From contig CANNCV010000002.1 in assembly GCA_947503245.1 (NCBI GenBank), positions 186,001 to 250,000 on the forward strand: 64,000 nt of DNA, read 5' to 3'. The translations under genes and the position numbers were made by a program. This DNA comes from an uncultured Sphingomonadaceae bacterium. Its GTDB lineage: Bacteria; Pseudomonadota; Alphaproteobacteria; Sphingomonadales; Sphingomonadaceae. This document shows, in pieces, positions 16,699 to 27,738 of this stretch. The stretch's first letter is position 1. Every line of letters starts with the position of its first letter. The notes beneath the pieces were generated by a model, which worked only from the letters and a program-made list of their open reading frames with translations, was not told the origin of the DNA and made no database searches.

Positions 16699-17508
16699 TT
16701 AGCGCCCGCCATATCGACGATCACGACTTGCAAAATCCTGCAATGCGGCCTTGAGATGATCGCCGCCAAAATCCGGCCATAGCGTATCTGTGAAATAAAG
16801 CTCTGCATATGCTGCCTGCCACAACAGGAAATTGGAGAGCCTACGCTCACCTGATGTGCGGATGATAAGATCAAGTGGCGGCAATTTTGCAGTATCCAAG
16901 GCAGAGGCCATATGCGCTTCGGTAATATCCTCGGGAACAATTTCGCCTATTGCCGCCTTTTGCGCAAAGCCGCGTGCAGCACGCAAAATTTCATCTTGCC
17001 CACCATAATTAAGCGCCACCGCCAAAATTGTGCCTGTATTGTTCGCCGTACGCTCCAGCACCTTATCAATCATCTTAACGATATCAGGCGCCATTGCCTT
17101 ATAATTGCCGATAACATGAAGACGTATATTGTTGGCGACCAGCTCTTCAACATCCTGTTTGATGTAAAAGCGCAGTAACCCCATAAGGTCGCTAACCTCT
17201 TCTTCAGATCGCTTCCAGTTTTCCGATGAAAAAGCATAAAGAGTAAGTGCTTCAAGCCCGAAATCTTCCATCGCACGGATGGTGCGGCGTACGGCCTCTA
17301 CACCTGCTTTATGCCCCATTGCGCGCGGCAAATGACGCTTTTTTGCCCATCTGCCATTACCATCCATAATAATGGCTGCATGGCGGACATTATGCGCAAA
17401 ACCCTCATCGGAGGCCAAAGCTGTATGCCGAGCAGATTCGTCAATATGTCCCGCCTCAGAGGACAGGGAGGAAGGTTGCCCTTCCCGTCCTTCACCAGCA
17501 TCACTCAC
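16699..17508 (-). CDS. uppS: Isoprenyl transferase (undecaprenyl diphosphate synthase)
   Basis: cis-Prenyltransferase that builds the undecaprenyl lipid carrier. 269 residues. The active-site signature [10 protein letters not shown] starts near residue 46, and the C-terminal block [19 protein letters not shown] is typical. The first ~40 residues are a polar, family-foreign extension; a later start is possible, but the present ATG overlaps the frr stop by 4 bases, which supports it. Confidence 0.95.
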   Translation of the reverse strand: MSDAGEGREGQPSSLSSEAGHIDESARHTALASDEGFAHNVRHAAIIMDGNGRWAKKRHLPRAMGHKAGVEAVRRTIRAMEDFGLEALTLYAFSSENWKRSEEEVSDLMGLLRFYIKQDVEELVANNIRLHVIGNYKAMAPDIVKMIDKVLERTANNTGTILAVALNYGGQDEILRAARGFAQKAAIGEIVPEDITEAHMASALDTAKLPPLDLIIRTSGERRLSNFLLWQAAYAELYFTDTLWPDFGGDHLKAALQDFASRDRRYGGR

Positions 17509-18062
17509 TGGCTCAATATTTCCTTTTCCTTATCCGCCGCAGCGGCATCAACCGCTGTAATCATCTCATCGGTCAGCTTCTGCACTTCGGCGCTTAGCTT
17601 CTTGGCATCATCCTCGCCGATTTCTTTCTTATTCTCATCAGCTTTGATCATGTCCATGCCATCACGGCGTACATTGCGCACTGCGATACGCGCTTTTTCC
17701 GCATATTGACCAGCCAGCTTGGCCAACTCTTTGCGGCGCTCTTCGGTCAGATCAGGAATAGGCAGACGCAGAACCTGACCATCAGCAATAGGGTTAAGCC
17801 CCAGCCCTGCGGTACGAATGGCTTTCTCCACCGGAGTCAGGTTTGATTTGTCCCAGACTTGCACCGAAAGCATCCGCGGCTCTGGCACCGATACAGTGGC
17901 AACCTGATTGAGCGGCATATTGGAGCCATAAACTTCAACAGTCACAGGGTCCAATAGTGAGATATTGGCCCGGCCAGTGCGCAAACCAGACAAATCGCCT
18001 TTCAGCGATTCAACTGCGCCCTTCATGCGGCGTTCCAGATCCGCTTTGTCATATTGCGCCAT
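17505..18062 (-). CDS. frr: Ribosome recycling factor
   Basis: Releases post-termination ribosomes together with EF-G. 185 residues, the standard family length. Hallmarks include [20 protein letters not shown] and the [21 protein letters not shown] helix. It lies 39 bases after pyrH in the conserved rpsB-tsf-pyrH-frr order. Confidence 0.98.
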   Translation of the reverse strand: MAQYDKADLERRMKGAVESLKGDLSGLRTGRANISLLDPVTVEVYGSNMPLNQVATVSVPEPRMLSVQVWDKSNLTPVEKAIRTAGLGLNPIADGQVLRLPIPDLTEERRKELAKLAGQYAEKARIAVRNVRRDGMDMIKADENKKEIGEDDAKKLSAEVQKLTDEMITAVDAAAADKEKEILSQ

Positions 18063-18101
18063 CGTCCGGTCTCTCCTGGTAAGATTGATTATGAAAAAAT
18101 G

Positions 18102-18815
18102 TTACTCGACAATCGTTGAAACGCCATCGCCTGCCAGAACATTGGCAAGATTGCCACGCTCGCGGATGGAGAACACGACGATAGGAATAGCGTTATCACG
18201 GCATAGTGCAATGGCACTTGCGTCCATCACCCGCAAATCCTTGGCCAGCACATCTGTATAGGAAACAGTATCAAAGCGAACCGCATCAGCATTTGTTTTG
18301 GGGTCACTGTCATAAACGCCGTCAACGCTGGTGCCCTTAAACAAAGCATCGCACTTCATTTCAGCCGCACGCAAGGCGGCGCCGCTATCGGTGGTGAAAT
18401 AAGGGCTGCCAACACCGGCTGCAAAAATGACAATGCGGCCTTTTTCCAAATGGCGCACTGCGCGGCGGCGGATTACGGGTTCGCACACTTGATCCATTTG
18501 AATGGCCGATTGTACGCGGGTTTGCACACCAAGCTGTTCCAGCGCATTTTGCATAGCCAGCGCATTCATGACCGTTGCCAGCATGCCCATATAGTCGGCC
18601 TGCGCACGGTCCATGCCTTTAGCTGCACCGGCCATACCGCGGAAAATATTCCCGCCACCTATGACCAGACATATCTGGTGACCAAAATCCTTTGCCGCTT
18701 TCACTTCCTGCGCCATGCGCTGCACCGTTTCAGGGTCAATGCCAAAGGCACCATCGCCCATCAGGGCTTCACCGGAAAGCTTTAGCAATATTCGGGAAAA
18801 TCTTGGTGTTGTCAT
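18102..18815 (-). CDS. pyrH: UMP kinase
   Basis: Phosphorylates UMP to UDP; hexameric cytoplasmic amino acid kinase-fold enzyme. 237 residues. It begins [20 protein letters not shown] and contains GGGNIFRG and [13 protein letters not shown]. The open frame extends 34 codons further upstream, but family similarity starts at the ATG at 18815 and the residues before it are unlike UMP kinase. Confidence 0.96.
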   Translation of the reverse strand: MTTPRFSRILLKLSGEALMGDGAFGIDPETVQRMAQEVKAAKDFGHQICLVIGGGNIFRGMAGAAKGMDRAQADYMGMLATVMNALAMQNALEQLGVQTRVQSAIQMDQVCEPVIRRRAVRHLEKGRIVIFAAGVGSPYFTTDSGAALRAAEMKCDALFKGTSVDGVYDSDPKTNADAVRFDTVSYTDVLAKDLRVMDASAIALCRDNAIPIVVFSIRERGNLANVLAGDGVSTIVE

Positions 18816-19010
18816 AAGGCTCACATTCAAAAGGCAGCATTTGGCAAAGAACAGTATTTGGTTACAATACACGGCCTGCAAGCGTTTTAGCAAGCAGACC
18901 GCGTAATATTTGGCCATAGCATAGAGCCAGGTTAGACACGTGCCAAGGGCAAGATAGCCCTTATACCGTCCTAACCGTCAGCAAATGTGAAATGCTAACA
19001 GTTACAGTGA

Positions 19011-19934
19011 TTAGCTGCCAACCGCTGCCGCAACTTCTGCAGCGAAATCGCTCTCTTCTTTTTCAATGCCTTCACCAAGCTGGAAGCGGACATAATCAAC
19101 CAAAGCGATCGATCCGCCAGCATCCTTAGCAGCCGCAGCAACAACATCCGCAACCGGCGTTTTGTTGTCCATGACAAAAATCTGGCTGAGCAGAGCATTT
19201 TCTTTGGCGAATTTCTTGATCGAACCTTCAACCATTTTCTCAACGATTTCTGGTGGCTTGCCTGATTCAGCAGCTTTTTCACGCGCAACGCCACGCTCAC
19301 GCTCAAGCACGTCTTGATCCAAACCATCGGCATTTAATGCCAGCGGGAAAGCAGCCGCAATGTGCATAGCCAATTGCTTGCCCAGCGCATCCATGGCGTC
19401 AACAGGTGCATCACCTTCCAAAGCAACCAGCACGCCAATTTTGCCGAGGCTGTCAGCTGCTGCGTTGTGAACATAAGAAACCACGGTGCCTTGGCTAACC
19501 GCAACATGCTTCAAACGGCGCAACGACTGGTTTTCGCCGATTGTTGCGATATTGTTTGTCAGTTTTTCAGCAATCGTGCCGCCGCCTGGATAATCCATGG
19601 CTGACAAAGCGTCGATATCGGCTGCTTCATTGGTTAGTGCTGTCTGTGTGACTGAGCGGACAAAGTCTTGGAATTGATCATTTTTTGCAACAAAGTCAGT
19701 TTCACTGTTCACTTCAACAGCAACACCTTTTGTGCCGTTAACGGCCACACCAACCAGACCTTCAGCCGCTGTACGGCTAGATTTCTTCTGCGCCGCTGCC
19801 AAGCCTTTGGCACGCAGAAAGTCAACGGCCGCTTCAAGGTCGCCATTTGTTTCCGCCAGCGCTTTTTTGCAATCCATCATGCCAGCACCGGTCCGTTCAC
19901 GCAGTTCTTTCACTGCTGCAGCTGTAATCGCCAT
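19011..19934 (-). CDS. tsf: Elongation factor Ts
   Basis: Guanine-nucleotide exchange factor for EF-Tu. 307 residues. The N-terminal UBA-like domain ([19 protein letters not shown]) and core motif [18 protein letters not shown] are clear. It lies 184 bases after rpsB, as in most bacteria. A short hairpin (AAGGGC/GCCCTT, 18945-18962) follows the gene but has no U-tract, so I do not call it a terminator. Confidence 0.98.
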   Translation of the reverse strand: MAITAAAVKELRERTGAGMMDCKKALAETNGDLEAAVDFLRAKGLAAAQKKSSRTAAEGLVGVAVNGTKGVAVEVNSETDFVAKNDQFQDFVRSVTQTALTNEAADIDALSAMDYPGGGTIAEKLTNNIATIGENQSLRRLKHVAVSQGTVVSYVHNAAADSLGKIGVLVALEGDAPVDAMDALGKQLAMHIAAAFPLALNADGLDQDVLERERGVAREKAAESGKPPEIVEKMVEGSIKKFAKENALLSQIFVMDNKTPVADVVAAAAKDAGGSIALVDYVRFQLGEGIEKEESDFAAEVAAAVGS

Positions 19935-20118
19935 GAATGTTCTTCCTTATTTTGATGGGCCATTGAAATGCAGCCCGTACAATGTTCACGCGCTATAAGC
20001 GCATCTTGTGTCATTTTCGCGAAAGTGCCGCACCAGACATAAGACCGGCACGGCAGCTTTATTAATTTCCTGTTCCGGTTTGCGACAGACTATAAAGCCC
20101 GCCGCAAGAAACCGAAAA

Positions 20119-20937
20119 TTAGGATGCAGCTTCTGGCGCTGCTTCTGCTGGTGCTTCAGCAGCAGGTGCCGCTTCCGCTGCAGGTGTTTCCAAAATAGCT
20201 TCCGCCTGTGGCTCAGCCGCTGCGCCTAGATCCGCACCGCTTTGCGCTGCTGCAGATGCGCCGCCTTTGGTTGATGCAGATGCAATGGCTTCACAATAGA
20301 AACGCACGGCACGGCTAGCATCATCATTGCCCGGTACCGGGAATGCGATGTTGCTAGGGTCTGTGTTGGAATCAAGGATCGCAACCACTGGAATGCCCAG
20401 AACATTGGCTTCTTTAATGGCCAAATCTTCTTTGTTAGCGTCGATCACGAACATTACGTCCGGAATACCGCCCATATCGCGGATGCCGCCCAGAGAGAGT
20501 TCCAGCTTGTCACGCTCACGTGTCAGTTGCAGAACTTCTTTTTTGGTCAGGCCAGATGTTTCGCCGCCCAATTGCTCTTCAAGAGTTTTTAGACGTTTAA
20601 TAGAGTTGGAAATAGTTTTCCAGTTGGTCAACATACCGCCAAGCCAGCGATGGTTTACAAAGTGCTGGCCGCATGAACGAGCACATTCTGCAATGGGCTC
20701 CTGCGCCTGACGCTTAGTACCAACAAAGAGAACTTTGCCGCCAGCTTCAACAGTCGCTGAAACAAATTCCAAAGCCCGCGCAAAGAGCGGAACAGATTGT
20801 GATAGGTCAAGAATGTGAATGCCATTGCGTGAGCCGAAAATATACGGCTTCATACGTGGGTTCCAACGGTGGGTTTGGTGGCCGAAATGTGCTCCGACCT
20901 CGATCAATTGCTGCATCGTGACGGTAAGTGCCGCCAT
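20119..20937 (-). CDS. rpsB: Small ribosomal subunit protein uS2
   Basis: Ribosomal protein S2, 272 residues. The core ([37 protein letters not shown]) is standard; the last ~45 residues are an Ala/Glu-rich tail, a common sphingomonad feature. The ATG at 20937 follows an AAGGAG ribosome site; a longer open frame to 20982 lacks family similarity. It heads the rpsB-tsf-pyrH-frr-uppS-cdsA run. Confidence 0.97.
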   Translation of the reverse strand: MAALTVTMQQLIEVGAHFGHQTHRWNPRMKPYIFGSRNGIHILDLSQSVPLFARALEFVSATVEAGGKVLFVGTKRQAQEPIAECARSCGQHFVNHRWLGGMLTNWKTISNSIKRLKTLEEQLGGETSGLTKKEVLQLTRERDKLELSLGGIRDMGGIPDVMFVIDANKEDLAIKEANVLGIPVVAILDSNTDPSNIAFPVPGNDDASRAVRFYCEAIASASTKGGASAAAQSGADLGAAAEPQAEAILETPAAEAAPAAEAPAEAAPEAAS

Positions 20938-21350
20938 AATATTTCTCCTTCCGGTTATACCTCTGACAGACAGGTAACCCAAATGGGCACCGGAATATGT
21001 TGTCCGTCATGTGGAATGCGGCGCTCTTACCACCCTTTTCAGCAAAATCCAGTATTTTTATCAAAAAACATAACGCCCTCTATCCGCCAACTCTTCACGC
21101 CTTTGCCTATTATCCGCCCGGGTCATGTTTTGCTGCGGCCAAGAGCGACATATTCTAACGCAAATCCTCCCATAAGAAAAATATTGACAGTGAGAACATT
21201 ATAAGTACATAAAGTGCTCATAGCAGGATCATTGGTATCAATTCGTAGTGAATGAAACCATTTACAATGTTTATGCGTATTGTCGGGTAAGTGCATGACG
21301 TTACCGCCATATTGAAAATTGGCGGTGATAAATGCCGGAAGGATAAAAAA
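20938..21350. other. 413-base spacer between rpsB and a divergent small gene
   Basis: No coding frame with a credible start was seen. The left part must hold the rpsB promoter and leader on the minus strand, though I could not assign its boxes. The right part contains a consensus-like promoter on the plus strand (listed separately). Confidence 0.6.
21184..21212 (+). promoter_or_regulatory. Possible sigma-70-type promoter before the small membrane protein gene
   Basis: A perfect TTGACA (21184-21189) is followed 17 bases later by ACATAA (21207-21212). Spacing is ideal but the -10 match is weak. It would give a leader of roughly 130 bases before the gene at 21351. Confidence 0.35.
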
Positions 21351-21647
21351 ATGAATATATTTTTGGTCGCTGGTTTTTTTGTTGCATCGCTTGCCACAGC
21401 CATGGTTTTTGGCATCATCACTGTGCGGCAATATGGCGCATCCGCTTTGAACAATGTCATGAATTATAAAGTCGCGATCGCGCACCATTCTGTAAAAGTG
21501 CAGCAACGGGCACAGCCCAAGGTATCAACCCGGCCTCAGCGTTTCCGGACGCCAAAATTAACGCTTGTCCATAATGGCCAATCTAATGGGCTTTCATCAA
21601 ATGTTCACAGCGAGAACATGCTTATCGATTTGCAAGCCGCCGCTTAA
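21351..21647 (+). CDS. Small predicted membrane protein of unknown function
   Basis: 98 residues, not recognised. The ATG at 21351 has a good GGAAGGA ribosome site 7 bases upstream. The N-terminus (residues 1-24) is one hydrophobic helix; the rest is basic (KVQQRAQPKVSTRPQRFRTPK), predicting a single-pass protein with a positively charged tail. The 3' end overlaps the convergent pssA by 26 bases. Start, ribosome site and hydrophobic pattern favour a real gene, but no family supports it. Confidence 0.6.
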   Translation: MNIFLVAGFFVASLATAMVFGIITVRQYGASALNNVMNYKVAIAHHSVKVQQRAQPKVSTRPQRFRTPKLTLVHNGQSNGLSSNVHSENMLIDLQAAA

Positions 21648-22434
21648 CCTTTGCATAGCTCACCATTCCAGCAGGAATTAGAGCGAGATAAACCACACTG
21701 ATAAAGATCAACGTCCACCATGGGGCCGTTATCATGGCAGTCCCTAGCAGGGCAGTAATGGCAATAGCCTCAAGTCGAATATTTCTGCGTAGCCGCAGTG
21801 ATGTCCAGCTGAATGTCGCTACATTTGAAATCATCAAAAATGCAATTAATGCAGTCCATGGCGCAACGATCCATACCTCGCGGAACAACGGATTATCTGT
21901 AACAAACCATAGATAAAAGGGCACAAAGGCCACACCTGCCCCAGCGGGCGCCGGAATGCCTGTTAAGAAGCCAGCAGATTTGTGCGGCTGTTCTTCATCA
22001 ACATCAATCTGGGCATTAAATCTGGCCAAGCGCAATGCGCAACCAACGGCAATAGTCAGTGCAAAAACCCAGCCCAATTTTTCCATATTGTTCAATGACC
22101 AAAGGTAGATGACCAAGGCCGGTGCCACACCGAAGGCAATGCAATCAGATAATGAATCCAGTTCAGCGCCAAAACGACTCTCGCCTTTCATCAGCCTCGC
22201 GATACGACCGTCAATGCCGTCAAGAACACCGGCAATAACAATAGCGCCTATCGCCATTTGCCAATTTTCCTCAAAAGCGAAGCGTATACCCGTCAGGCCA
22301 AAGCACATCGCCATAACTGTAACAGCATTGGGCAAGACCGATCGTATAGGCAGGCCACGTCTGCGCTGTAGCAGCCGCAATCTGCGCGCACCACGCCGCG
22401 GACTATACCCCCTCATGATAGGTTTCTTTGCCAT
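21622..22434 (-). CDS. pssA: CDP-diacylglycerol-serine O-phosphatidyltransferase
   Basis: Makes phosphatidylserine from CDP-DAG and serine, the substrate of Psd encoded just upstream. About 270 residues with several membrane helices. The CDP-alcohol phosphotransferase signature D-G-x2-A-R-x8-G-x3-D-x3-D is present as DGIDGRIARLMKGESRFGAELDSLSD. I chose the ATG at 22434 (MAKKPIMRGYSPRR); no start has a clear ribosome site, and a GTG at 22540-22542, right after psd, is the main alternative. Confidence 0.92.
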   Translation of the reverse strand: MAKKPIMRGYSPRRGARRLRLLQRRRGLPIRSVLPNAVTVMAMCFGLTGIRFAFEENWQMAIGAIVIAGVLDGIDGRIARLMKGESRFGAELDSLSDCIAFGVAPALVIYLWSLNNMEKLGWVFALTIAVGCALRLARFNAQIDVDEEQPHKSAGFLTGIPAPAGAGVAFVPFYLWFVTDNPLFREVWIVAPWTALIAFLMISNVATFSWTSLRLRRNIRLEAIAITALLGTAMITAPWWTLIFISVVYLALIPAGMVSYAKVKRRLANR

Positions 22435-22545
22435 TGGCGTATGTTTATTGCCCAGATTGCCGTTCAAGCAAAGGAAAGAATATCCGCTTGTGGCGGCAAT
22501 CTGTCTCATGGTCCTGATAAGAACGAGGACCGAGAGGCTCACGCA

Positions 22546-23280
22546 TCAATGTTTCACGCCTTCCAATTGCGGAGTCATCGTCAATTGCGCCAGCACGGTT
22601 TCACCAGCCACAATTCTTTGTCCTTTGACGATACGCGGCATGGTCCCTGCCGGTAAATAGACATCAACACGGCTGCCAAAACGTATAAGACCGATTCGCT
22701 GACCAGCAGCAACCACATCGCCGTCCTTAACAAAAGGAACGATACGGCGCGCCACCAGCCCAGCGATTTGGGTGAAACCAATGCGAACGCCATCATCACG
22801 CTCTATCAGGATATGTTGCCGCTCATTATCTTCGCTCGCCTTATCAAGGTCAGCGTTCAAAAATTTGCCTGGAATATACACAACACGTTTGACCGTCCCG
22901 CCAATTGGCGCGCGATTGATATGAACGTCAAAGACACTCATAAAAATGGACACTCGCGTCATAGGCTCATCGCCAAGCGCATCTGGCCCTACCAATTCGG
23001 GGGGCACGGGCACTTGCTGTATCAAGGTAACCAAACCATCCGCCGGCGCCGTGATATATTGCGGGTCAATAATGGTTACACGCTCCGGATCACGGAAAAA
23101 CGCCGCCACCCATGCCGTTATACCCACCATGGGCCATGCCAAAAGGCTCCATCCCAACAGAAAAAAAGCCAGCGTAATGCCGCCGGCAATCAGTGCGAAC
23201 TTGCGGCCTTCAGGGTGAACTGACGGAAACCGCCATTCCGCAAGACCTTTGCCGCTATTATCAAGAATTTCATTTGCCAT
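22546..23280 (-). CDS. psd: Phosphatidylserine decarboxylase
   Basis: Pyruvoyl enzyme converting phosphatidylserine to phosphatidylethanolamine at the membrane. 244 residues, the short bacterial form. A hydrophobic region lies at residues 25-55; conserved blocks are [15 protein letters not shown] and the self-cleavage site R-F-G-S-R-V-D, whose Ser becomes the pyruvoyl group. It is followed closely by pssA, giving a psd-pssA operon. Confidence 0.95.
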   Translation of the reverse strand: MANEILDNSGKGLAEWRFPSVHPEGRKFALIAGGITLAFFLLGWSLLAWPMVGITAWVAAFFRDPERVTIIDPQYITAPADGLVTLIQQVPVPPELVGPDALGDEPMTRVSIFMSVFDVHINRAPIGGTVKRVVYIPGKFLNADLDKASEDNERQHILIERDDGVRIGFTQIAGLVARRIVPFVKDGDVVAAGQRIGLIRFGSRVDVYLPAGTMPRIVKGQRIVAGETVLAQLTMTPQLEGVKH

Positions 23281-23485
23281 AGCATTCTTACTAATAGCTG
23301 TTTTATACGGTTACAACAGTCATTGCACTTTCTCGCCATAAAGTTCGCAGGGATATTTACCCCGTGCGCGTGCGTGATCGATACTATATCAATATGTTTG
23401 CGCAGCAGTTGATTAAGGTGCGGGCTTTGCTAAGAGGTTTTCAACAAACGAATCCTCCCGAATTTATGAACAGGAAAGATTATTC

Positions 23486-24706
23486 ATGGCTAAAATCAAG
23501 GTGAAAAACCCGGTCGTCGAAATTGACGGCGATGAAATGACGCGCATCATCTGGGAATGGATCCGCGAACGGTTAATTCTGCCCTATCTCGATATCGATC
23601 TGAAATATTATGATCTTTCTGTTGAAAAACGTGACGAGACAAATGACCGCATCACCGTAGATTGCGCAAATGCTATTAAAGAGCATGGTGTTGGCGTTAA
23701 ATGTGCCACTATCACTCCTGACGAAGCACGGGTTGAAGAATTTGGCCTCAAGAAAATGTGGAAGTCACCTAATGGCACTATCCGCAACATTCTTGGCGGC
23801 GTTGTGTTCCGTGAACCTATCGTGATTGATAATGTACCGCGCTTGGTTCCGGGCTGGACAGACCCGATTGTTGTTGGCCGCCATGCCTTTGGTGACCAAT
23901 ATCGTGCAACCGATACATTAATCCCTGGCCCGGGCACTTTGCGTCTGGTGTTTGACGGTGAAGATGGCGAGTCCATTGATCTGGAAGTGTTTAAATTCCC
24001 TAGCCCCGGTGTCGCCATGGCGATGTACAATCTGGATGACAGTATCCGTGATTTTGCAAGGGCTTCTATGAATTACGGCCTTAATCGTGGCTGGCCGGTT
24101 TATCTCTCAACCAAGAACACTATCATGAAAGCTTATGACGGCCGCTTCAAAGATTTGTTCGAAGAAGTTTTTGAAACCGAGTTCAAAGCGAAGTTTGAAG
24201 AAGCCAATATCACTTATGAGCACCGCTTGATTGACGACATGGTCGCCAGCGCCATGAAGTGGAGCGGCAAGTTCGTTTGGGCGTGTAAGAATTATGACGG
24301 CGATGTGCAGTCCGATACTGTGGCGCAGGGCTTTGGCTCTCTTGGCCTGATGACATCTGTGTTGATGACCCCCGATGGCAAGACGGTTGAAGCCGAAGCT
24401 GCGCACGGCACAGTGACACGTCACTATCGTATGCACCAGCAAGGCAAAGCGACATCAACCAACCCGATCGCATCCATTTTCGCATGGACACGCGGCCTCA
24501 TGTATCGCGGCAAGTTTGACGAAACACCGGAAGTGGTTCGCTTCGCCGAAACATTGGAACGTGTCTGCATCGAAACCGTTGAAAACGGCAATATGACCAA
24601 AGATTTGGCCATCCTCATCGGTCCGGAGCAAAATTGGTCAACTACAGGCCAGTTTTTTGAAGCGATTGTGGAAAATCTTGAAAAAGAAATGGCGAGCTGG
24701 TCTTAA
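23486..24706 (+). CDS. icd: NADP-dependent isocitrate dehydrogenase (eukaryotic-type subfamily)
   Basis: TCA-cycle oxidative decarboxylation of isocitrate. 406 residues. The sequence ([43 protein letters not shown]) belongs to the type common in eukaryotes and alphaproteobacteria, distinct from E. coli Icd. An AGGAAAG ribosome site precedes the ATG. It is divergent from psd; the promoter lies in 23281-23485. Confidence 0.97.
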   Translation: MAKIKVKNPVVEIDGDEMTRIIWEWIRERLILPYLDIDLKYYDLSVEKRDETNDRITVDCANAIKEHGVGVKCATITPDEARVEEFGLKKMWKSPNGTIRNILGGVVFREPIVIDNVPRLVPGWTDPIVVGRHAFGDQYRATDTLIPGPGTLRLVFDGEDGESIDLEVFKFPSPGVAMAMYNLDDSIRDFARASMNYGLNRGWPVYLSTKNTIMKAYDGRFKDLFEEVFETEFKAKFEEANITYEHRLIDDMVASAMKWSGKFVWACKNYDGDVQSDTVAQGFGSLGLMTSVLMTPDGKTVEAEAAHGTVTRHYRMHQQGKATSTNPIASIFAWTRGLMYRGKFDETPEVVRFAETLERVCIETVENGNMTKDLAILIGPEQNWSTTGQFFEAIVENLEKEMASWS

Positions 24707-24720
24707 TCTGATCTTTGAGC

Positions 24721-24751
24721 GGAGCGACTGGGGGCCAATGCTCCCCGCTCC
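24721..24751 (+). terminator. Possible terminator after icd
   Basis: GGAGCG (24721-24726) pairs with CGCTCC (24746-24751), with an additional G/C run inside. It lies 15 bases past the icd stop. The following bases (TCATCATTTCCTT) are only moderately T-rich, so the call is tentative. Confidence 0.4.
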
Positions 24752-24840
24752 GTCATCATTTCCTTAACTGATTGCAACTTTGTTGCCCATGCGACTGCAT
24801 TTTTGCTGACTTGTATTCTGCTTTGCGGCAATGAACATTT

Positions 24841-26634
24841 ATGGCCGGTGATTTTCAAATAGAAGGTATGTCTGATGCTTTGGTGGTGCTTGGCGCTGCC
24901 GGATTGGTTATACCTGCTTTTGCGCGGTTTAGAATAACCCCAATTATCGGTTTCATCCTTGTTGGCATATTGGTCGGGCCTGCTGGCCTTGGCTCTTTGG
25001 CTGCGGACTATCCATGGCTTTCCCATATCACAATTTCTGATACCGAACGCATTGCCCCTTATGCCGAATTTGGCATCATATTATTGCTGTTTACCATCGG
25101 GCTGGAGCTATCTTTCAAACGTCTATGGTCTCTGCGTAAGCTTGTCTTCGGCGTTGGTGCAGGCGAATTGCTGCTATCCGCCTTACTGATTGGCTTTGCG
25201 CTTTATGCCTATGGGCAAAGATGGGACGGGGCAATTGGCTTGGGTCTAGCTCTAGCACTGTCCTCGACTGCATTGGTTCTGCCCATGTCGGGAACCACCT
25301 CTCCTGTCGGTAAAGCAGCACTTTCTATGTTGCTGTTTGAAGACATTGCCATCATTCCCATCATCTTCCTGCTAGGTGCATTGGCGCCCTATGCTGAATC
25401 TGATGGCTTGTCCGGGCTGGCGACCATTTTGTGGCAAGGTGGACTGGTGATAGCGGTCTTGCTTGTTTTCGGACGCATCGCCCTGCCCCGCCTGTTTGCG
25501 CAGGCCGCACGCACGAAAAGTCCGGAACTCTTTCTGGCAGCAAGCCTATTGGTCGTTATTATCGCCAGCCTGGCTACGGCTGCAGTCGGGCTTTCACCCA
25601 TTGTGGGCGCATTGCTGGCTGGCTTATTGATTGCAGAGACCGAGTATCAGGATGAAGTGGAAGTCATTACCGCGCCGTTTAAGGGGCTGGCGCTGGGTGT
25701 TTTCCTTATCACTATTGGTATGAGCATTGATCTGCGCGTTATTGTTGCAAACTGGTTTGAGCTCAGTCTGGCGGTTACCGGCGTTGTTATCGTCAAAGCA
25801 TTGGTAACCGGCTCGCTTCTGCGCTTTGCCGGCGCTGCACGAGGAACCGCTGCTGAGGCAGGAATGCTGATGGCCAGTCCATCTGAAACAACATTGATCG
25901 TGTTGGCTGCGGCCGCACAGGCACAGCTCATCAATGCATCAACGGCGCAATTTTGGCAGATTGTAACTGCCATTGGCCTGACCATAACGCCCTTGCTGGC
26001 ACGTGCTGGCCACATTGCCGCACGGCGTGTTGAAATGGCGGGTTATGATACTGGCTTGATCGAAGAAACTGATGCCGAGCGCAGCGTGATCTTCGGGTTT
26101 GGCCGCGTCGGCGTGATGGTTGCAGAGATGCTGCAAAAACATGGTCAGGCGTATGTTGCAGTAGAATCCGATATAGACACTGTCGCCAGTGCGCAGCGGC
26201 GCGGCTTTAATGTCATTTATGGGGATGTGTCGCATGCAGAGATTGTGGATCGATTGCGGTTGGGCCATGCAAAGTCACTTATCATCACCATGGACGAGCC
26301 CATATTGTCTGCGCGATTGGTCAAAAAAGTTCGTGGATGGTTGCCTGACTTGCCCATCATTGCGCGTGCGCGAGATACCGGCAATGCCTCTGATCTCTAT
26401 CGTGCAGGTGCCACGCTTGCTGTGCCTGAGACATTGGAAAGCTCATTGCAATTATCCGAAGCTGTGCTGGAACGTGTGGGAGTCCCCATGGGCCCAATCA
26501 TCGCATCAATTCATGAAAAGCGCGATGAGATGCGCGATCTGATTATGAGTGAGGGCGATTTGGCAAGCCGGCCAAAGCTGAAATCCAGCACTGGTTCAAG
26601 CGTGCCCTTCTCTCAATATAATCGCGACAGCTAA
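24841..26634 (+). CDS. CPA2-family monovalent cation:proton antiporter (KefB-like) with TrkA-N domain
   Basis: Inner-membrane K+ or Na+/H+ exchanger. 597 residues: an antiporter domain with about twelve helices (residues 8-395), then a cytoplasmic NAD-binding TrkA-N/KTN domain starting VIFGFGRVGVMVAEML (near 416) that normally gates transport. No C-terminal TrkA-C domain is evident. The ATG at 24841 is assumed; an internal ATG at 24868 is an alternative. The stop overlaps the next gene's start (TAATG). Confidence 0.9.
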   Translation: MAGDFQIEGMSDALVVLGAAGLVIPAFARFRITPIIGFILVGILVGPAGLGSLAADYPWLSHITISDTERIAPYAEFGIILLLFTIGLELSFKRLWSLRKLVFGVGAGELLLSALLIGFALYAYGQRWDGAIGLGLALALSSTALVLPMSGTTSPVGKAALSMLLFEDIAIIPIIFLLGALAPYAESDGLSGLATILWQGGLVIAVLLVFGRIALPRLFAQAARTKSPELFLAASLLVVIIASLATAAVGLSPIVGALLAGLLIAETEYQDEVEVITAPFKGLALGVFLITIGMSIDLRVIVANWFELSLAVTGVVIVKALVTGSLLRFAGAARGTAAEAGMLMASPSETTLIVLAAAAQAQLINASTAQFWQIVTAIGLTITPLLARAGHIAARRVEMAGYDTGLIEETDAERSVIFGFGRVGVMVAEMLQKHGQAYVAVESDIDTVASAQRRGFNVIYGDVSHAEIVDRLRLGHAKSLIITMDEPILSARLVKKVRGWLPDLPIIARARDTGNASDLYRAGATLAVPETLESSLQLSEAVLERVGVPMGPIIASIHEKRDEMRDLIMSEGDLASRPKLKSSTGSSVPFSQYNRDS

Positions 26635-27698
26635 TGGCCGTTGTTCAAGACTTCGCCATTGCCGGACATATTATCAGCCCAGGCAGTGTCGCTAATGTTG
26701 CGCTGCCCGTCAGCGCATTGGCATCCGGCATAGAAGCCTCACTGAATTTGCGCATCATACATGGCGCTAAGCCCGGGTCGGTATTTTTCATCAGCGCCGC
26801 CATCCATGGTGACGAGATTATCGGCACCGCGATTATTCGTGAGATCATGCCGTTGCTTGATCCGCACATTCTCTCTGGCACCCTTATCATTGCGCCCACC
26901 GTTAATATTTATGGCTTTATGGCGCGCAGTCGCTATCTGCCTGATCGGCGAGATTTGAACCGGTCCTTTCCGGGTGGGCCAAAATTCTCTTTGGCTGGTC
27001 AATTGGCGCATATATTCCTGACCGAAGTTTTAGAACGCTCCGATATGGGCATCGACATCCATTCGGCTGCTGAGCATCGTTATAACCTGCCGCAAATTCG
27101 CCATGCGGCTGGGTCAGAGAAACTCAAGATCTTGGCCGAGGCATTTGGGCCGCCCGCCATTATTGAATCGCCATTGCGGCCCGGTTCCATGCGCGAAATA
27201 GCCAGCCAGAAGAAAGTTGATATATTGCTGTTAGAAACCGGAGAAGCCAAGCGCTTTGATCGTTTCTCGGTGCAAATTGGCGCCGCTGGCATATTGCGCG
27301 TATTGGCCGCTTTAGAAATGTTGCCGCAAGATATTGTCGAGCCTAATCAGGCCAAACCAGCCCATGCAAGAAAAACAAAATGGCTGCGCGCACCGCGCGG
27401 AGGCATCACCAAAAGGCTGTATAAATCAGGTGACTTTGTTGCAGCAGGCGATGTGTTGGCGCTGGTCACAGATGTTTTGGGTGAAGAGCCCGAAGCTTTG
27501 ACCGCACCTTATGATGGCCTTATCATCGGCCATTCTACCCTGCCCGTGGTCAATCAGGGGGATGCATTGTTCCATATCGCAGAGATCAACCAGCCTGAAA
27601 CCGCGCAAGAACGCGTGCAAGCCATTATGCAATCCGCACTAGACCCCGATCAACCGCAATATGAACAGCATATGCTTGACGAGGATGAGCTGCTCTAA
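26634..27698 (+). CDS. Succinylglutamate desuccinylase/aspartoacylase family zinc hydrolase
   Basis: M14-like zinc carboxypeptidase-fold amidohydrolase of 354 residues. Zinc ligands are in A-I-H-G-D-E and D-I-H-S-A-A, and the C-terminal half has a beta-rich domain (APRGGITKRLYKSGDFVAAG, then biotinyl-like turns). Members deacylate N-acyl amino acids or trim amino-acid tails; the exact substrate is not readable here. It is coupled to the antiporter gene and faces rimK, which lies 40 bases away on the other strand, so a role in glutamate-tail metabolism is possible. Confidence 0.85.
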   Translation: MAVVQDFAIAGHIISPGSVANVALPVSALASGIEASLNLRIIHGAKPGSVFFISAAIHGDEIIGTAIIREIMPLLDPHILSGTLIIAPTVNIYGFMARSRYLPDRRDLNRSFPGGPKFSLAGQLAHIFLTEVLERSDMGIDIHSAAEHRYNLPQIRHAAGSEKLKILAEAFGPPAIIESPLRPGSMREIASQKKVDILLLETGEAKRFDRFSVQIGAAGILRVLAALEMLPQDIVEPNQAKPAHARKTKWLRAPRGGITKRLYKSGDFVAAGDVLALVTDVLGEEPEALTAPYDGLIIGHSTLPVVNQGDALFHIAEINQPETAQERVQAIMQSALDPDQPQYEQHMLDEDELL

Positions 27699-27738
27699 TG
27701 GCTTTGAGGTTAAGCTATTAGCCTAAGCCCCTATCGAC

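Noticed and set aside
18945-18962. Hairpin after tsf as a terminator
   Set aside because: Only six pairs and no U-tract on the transcribed strand.
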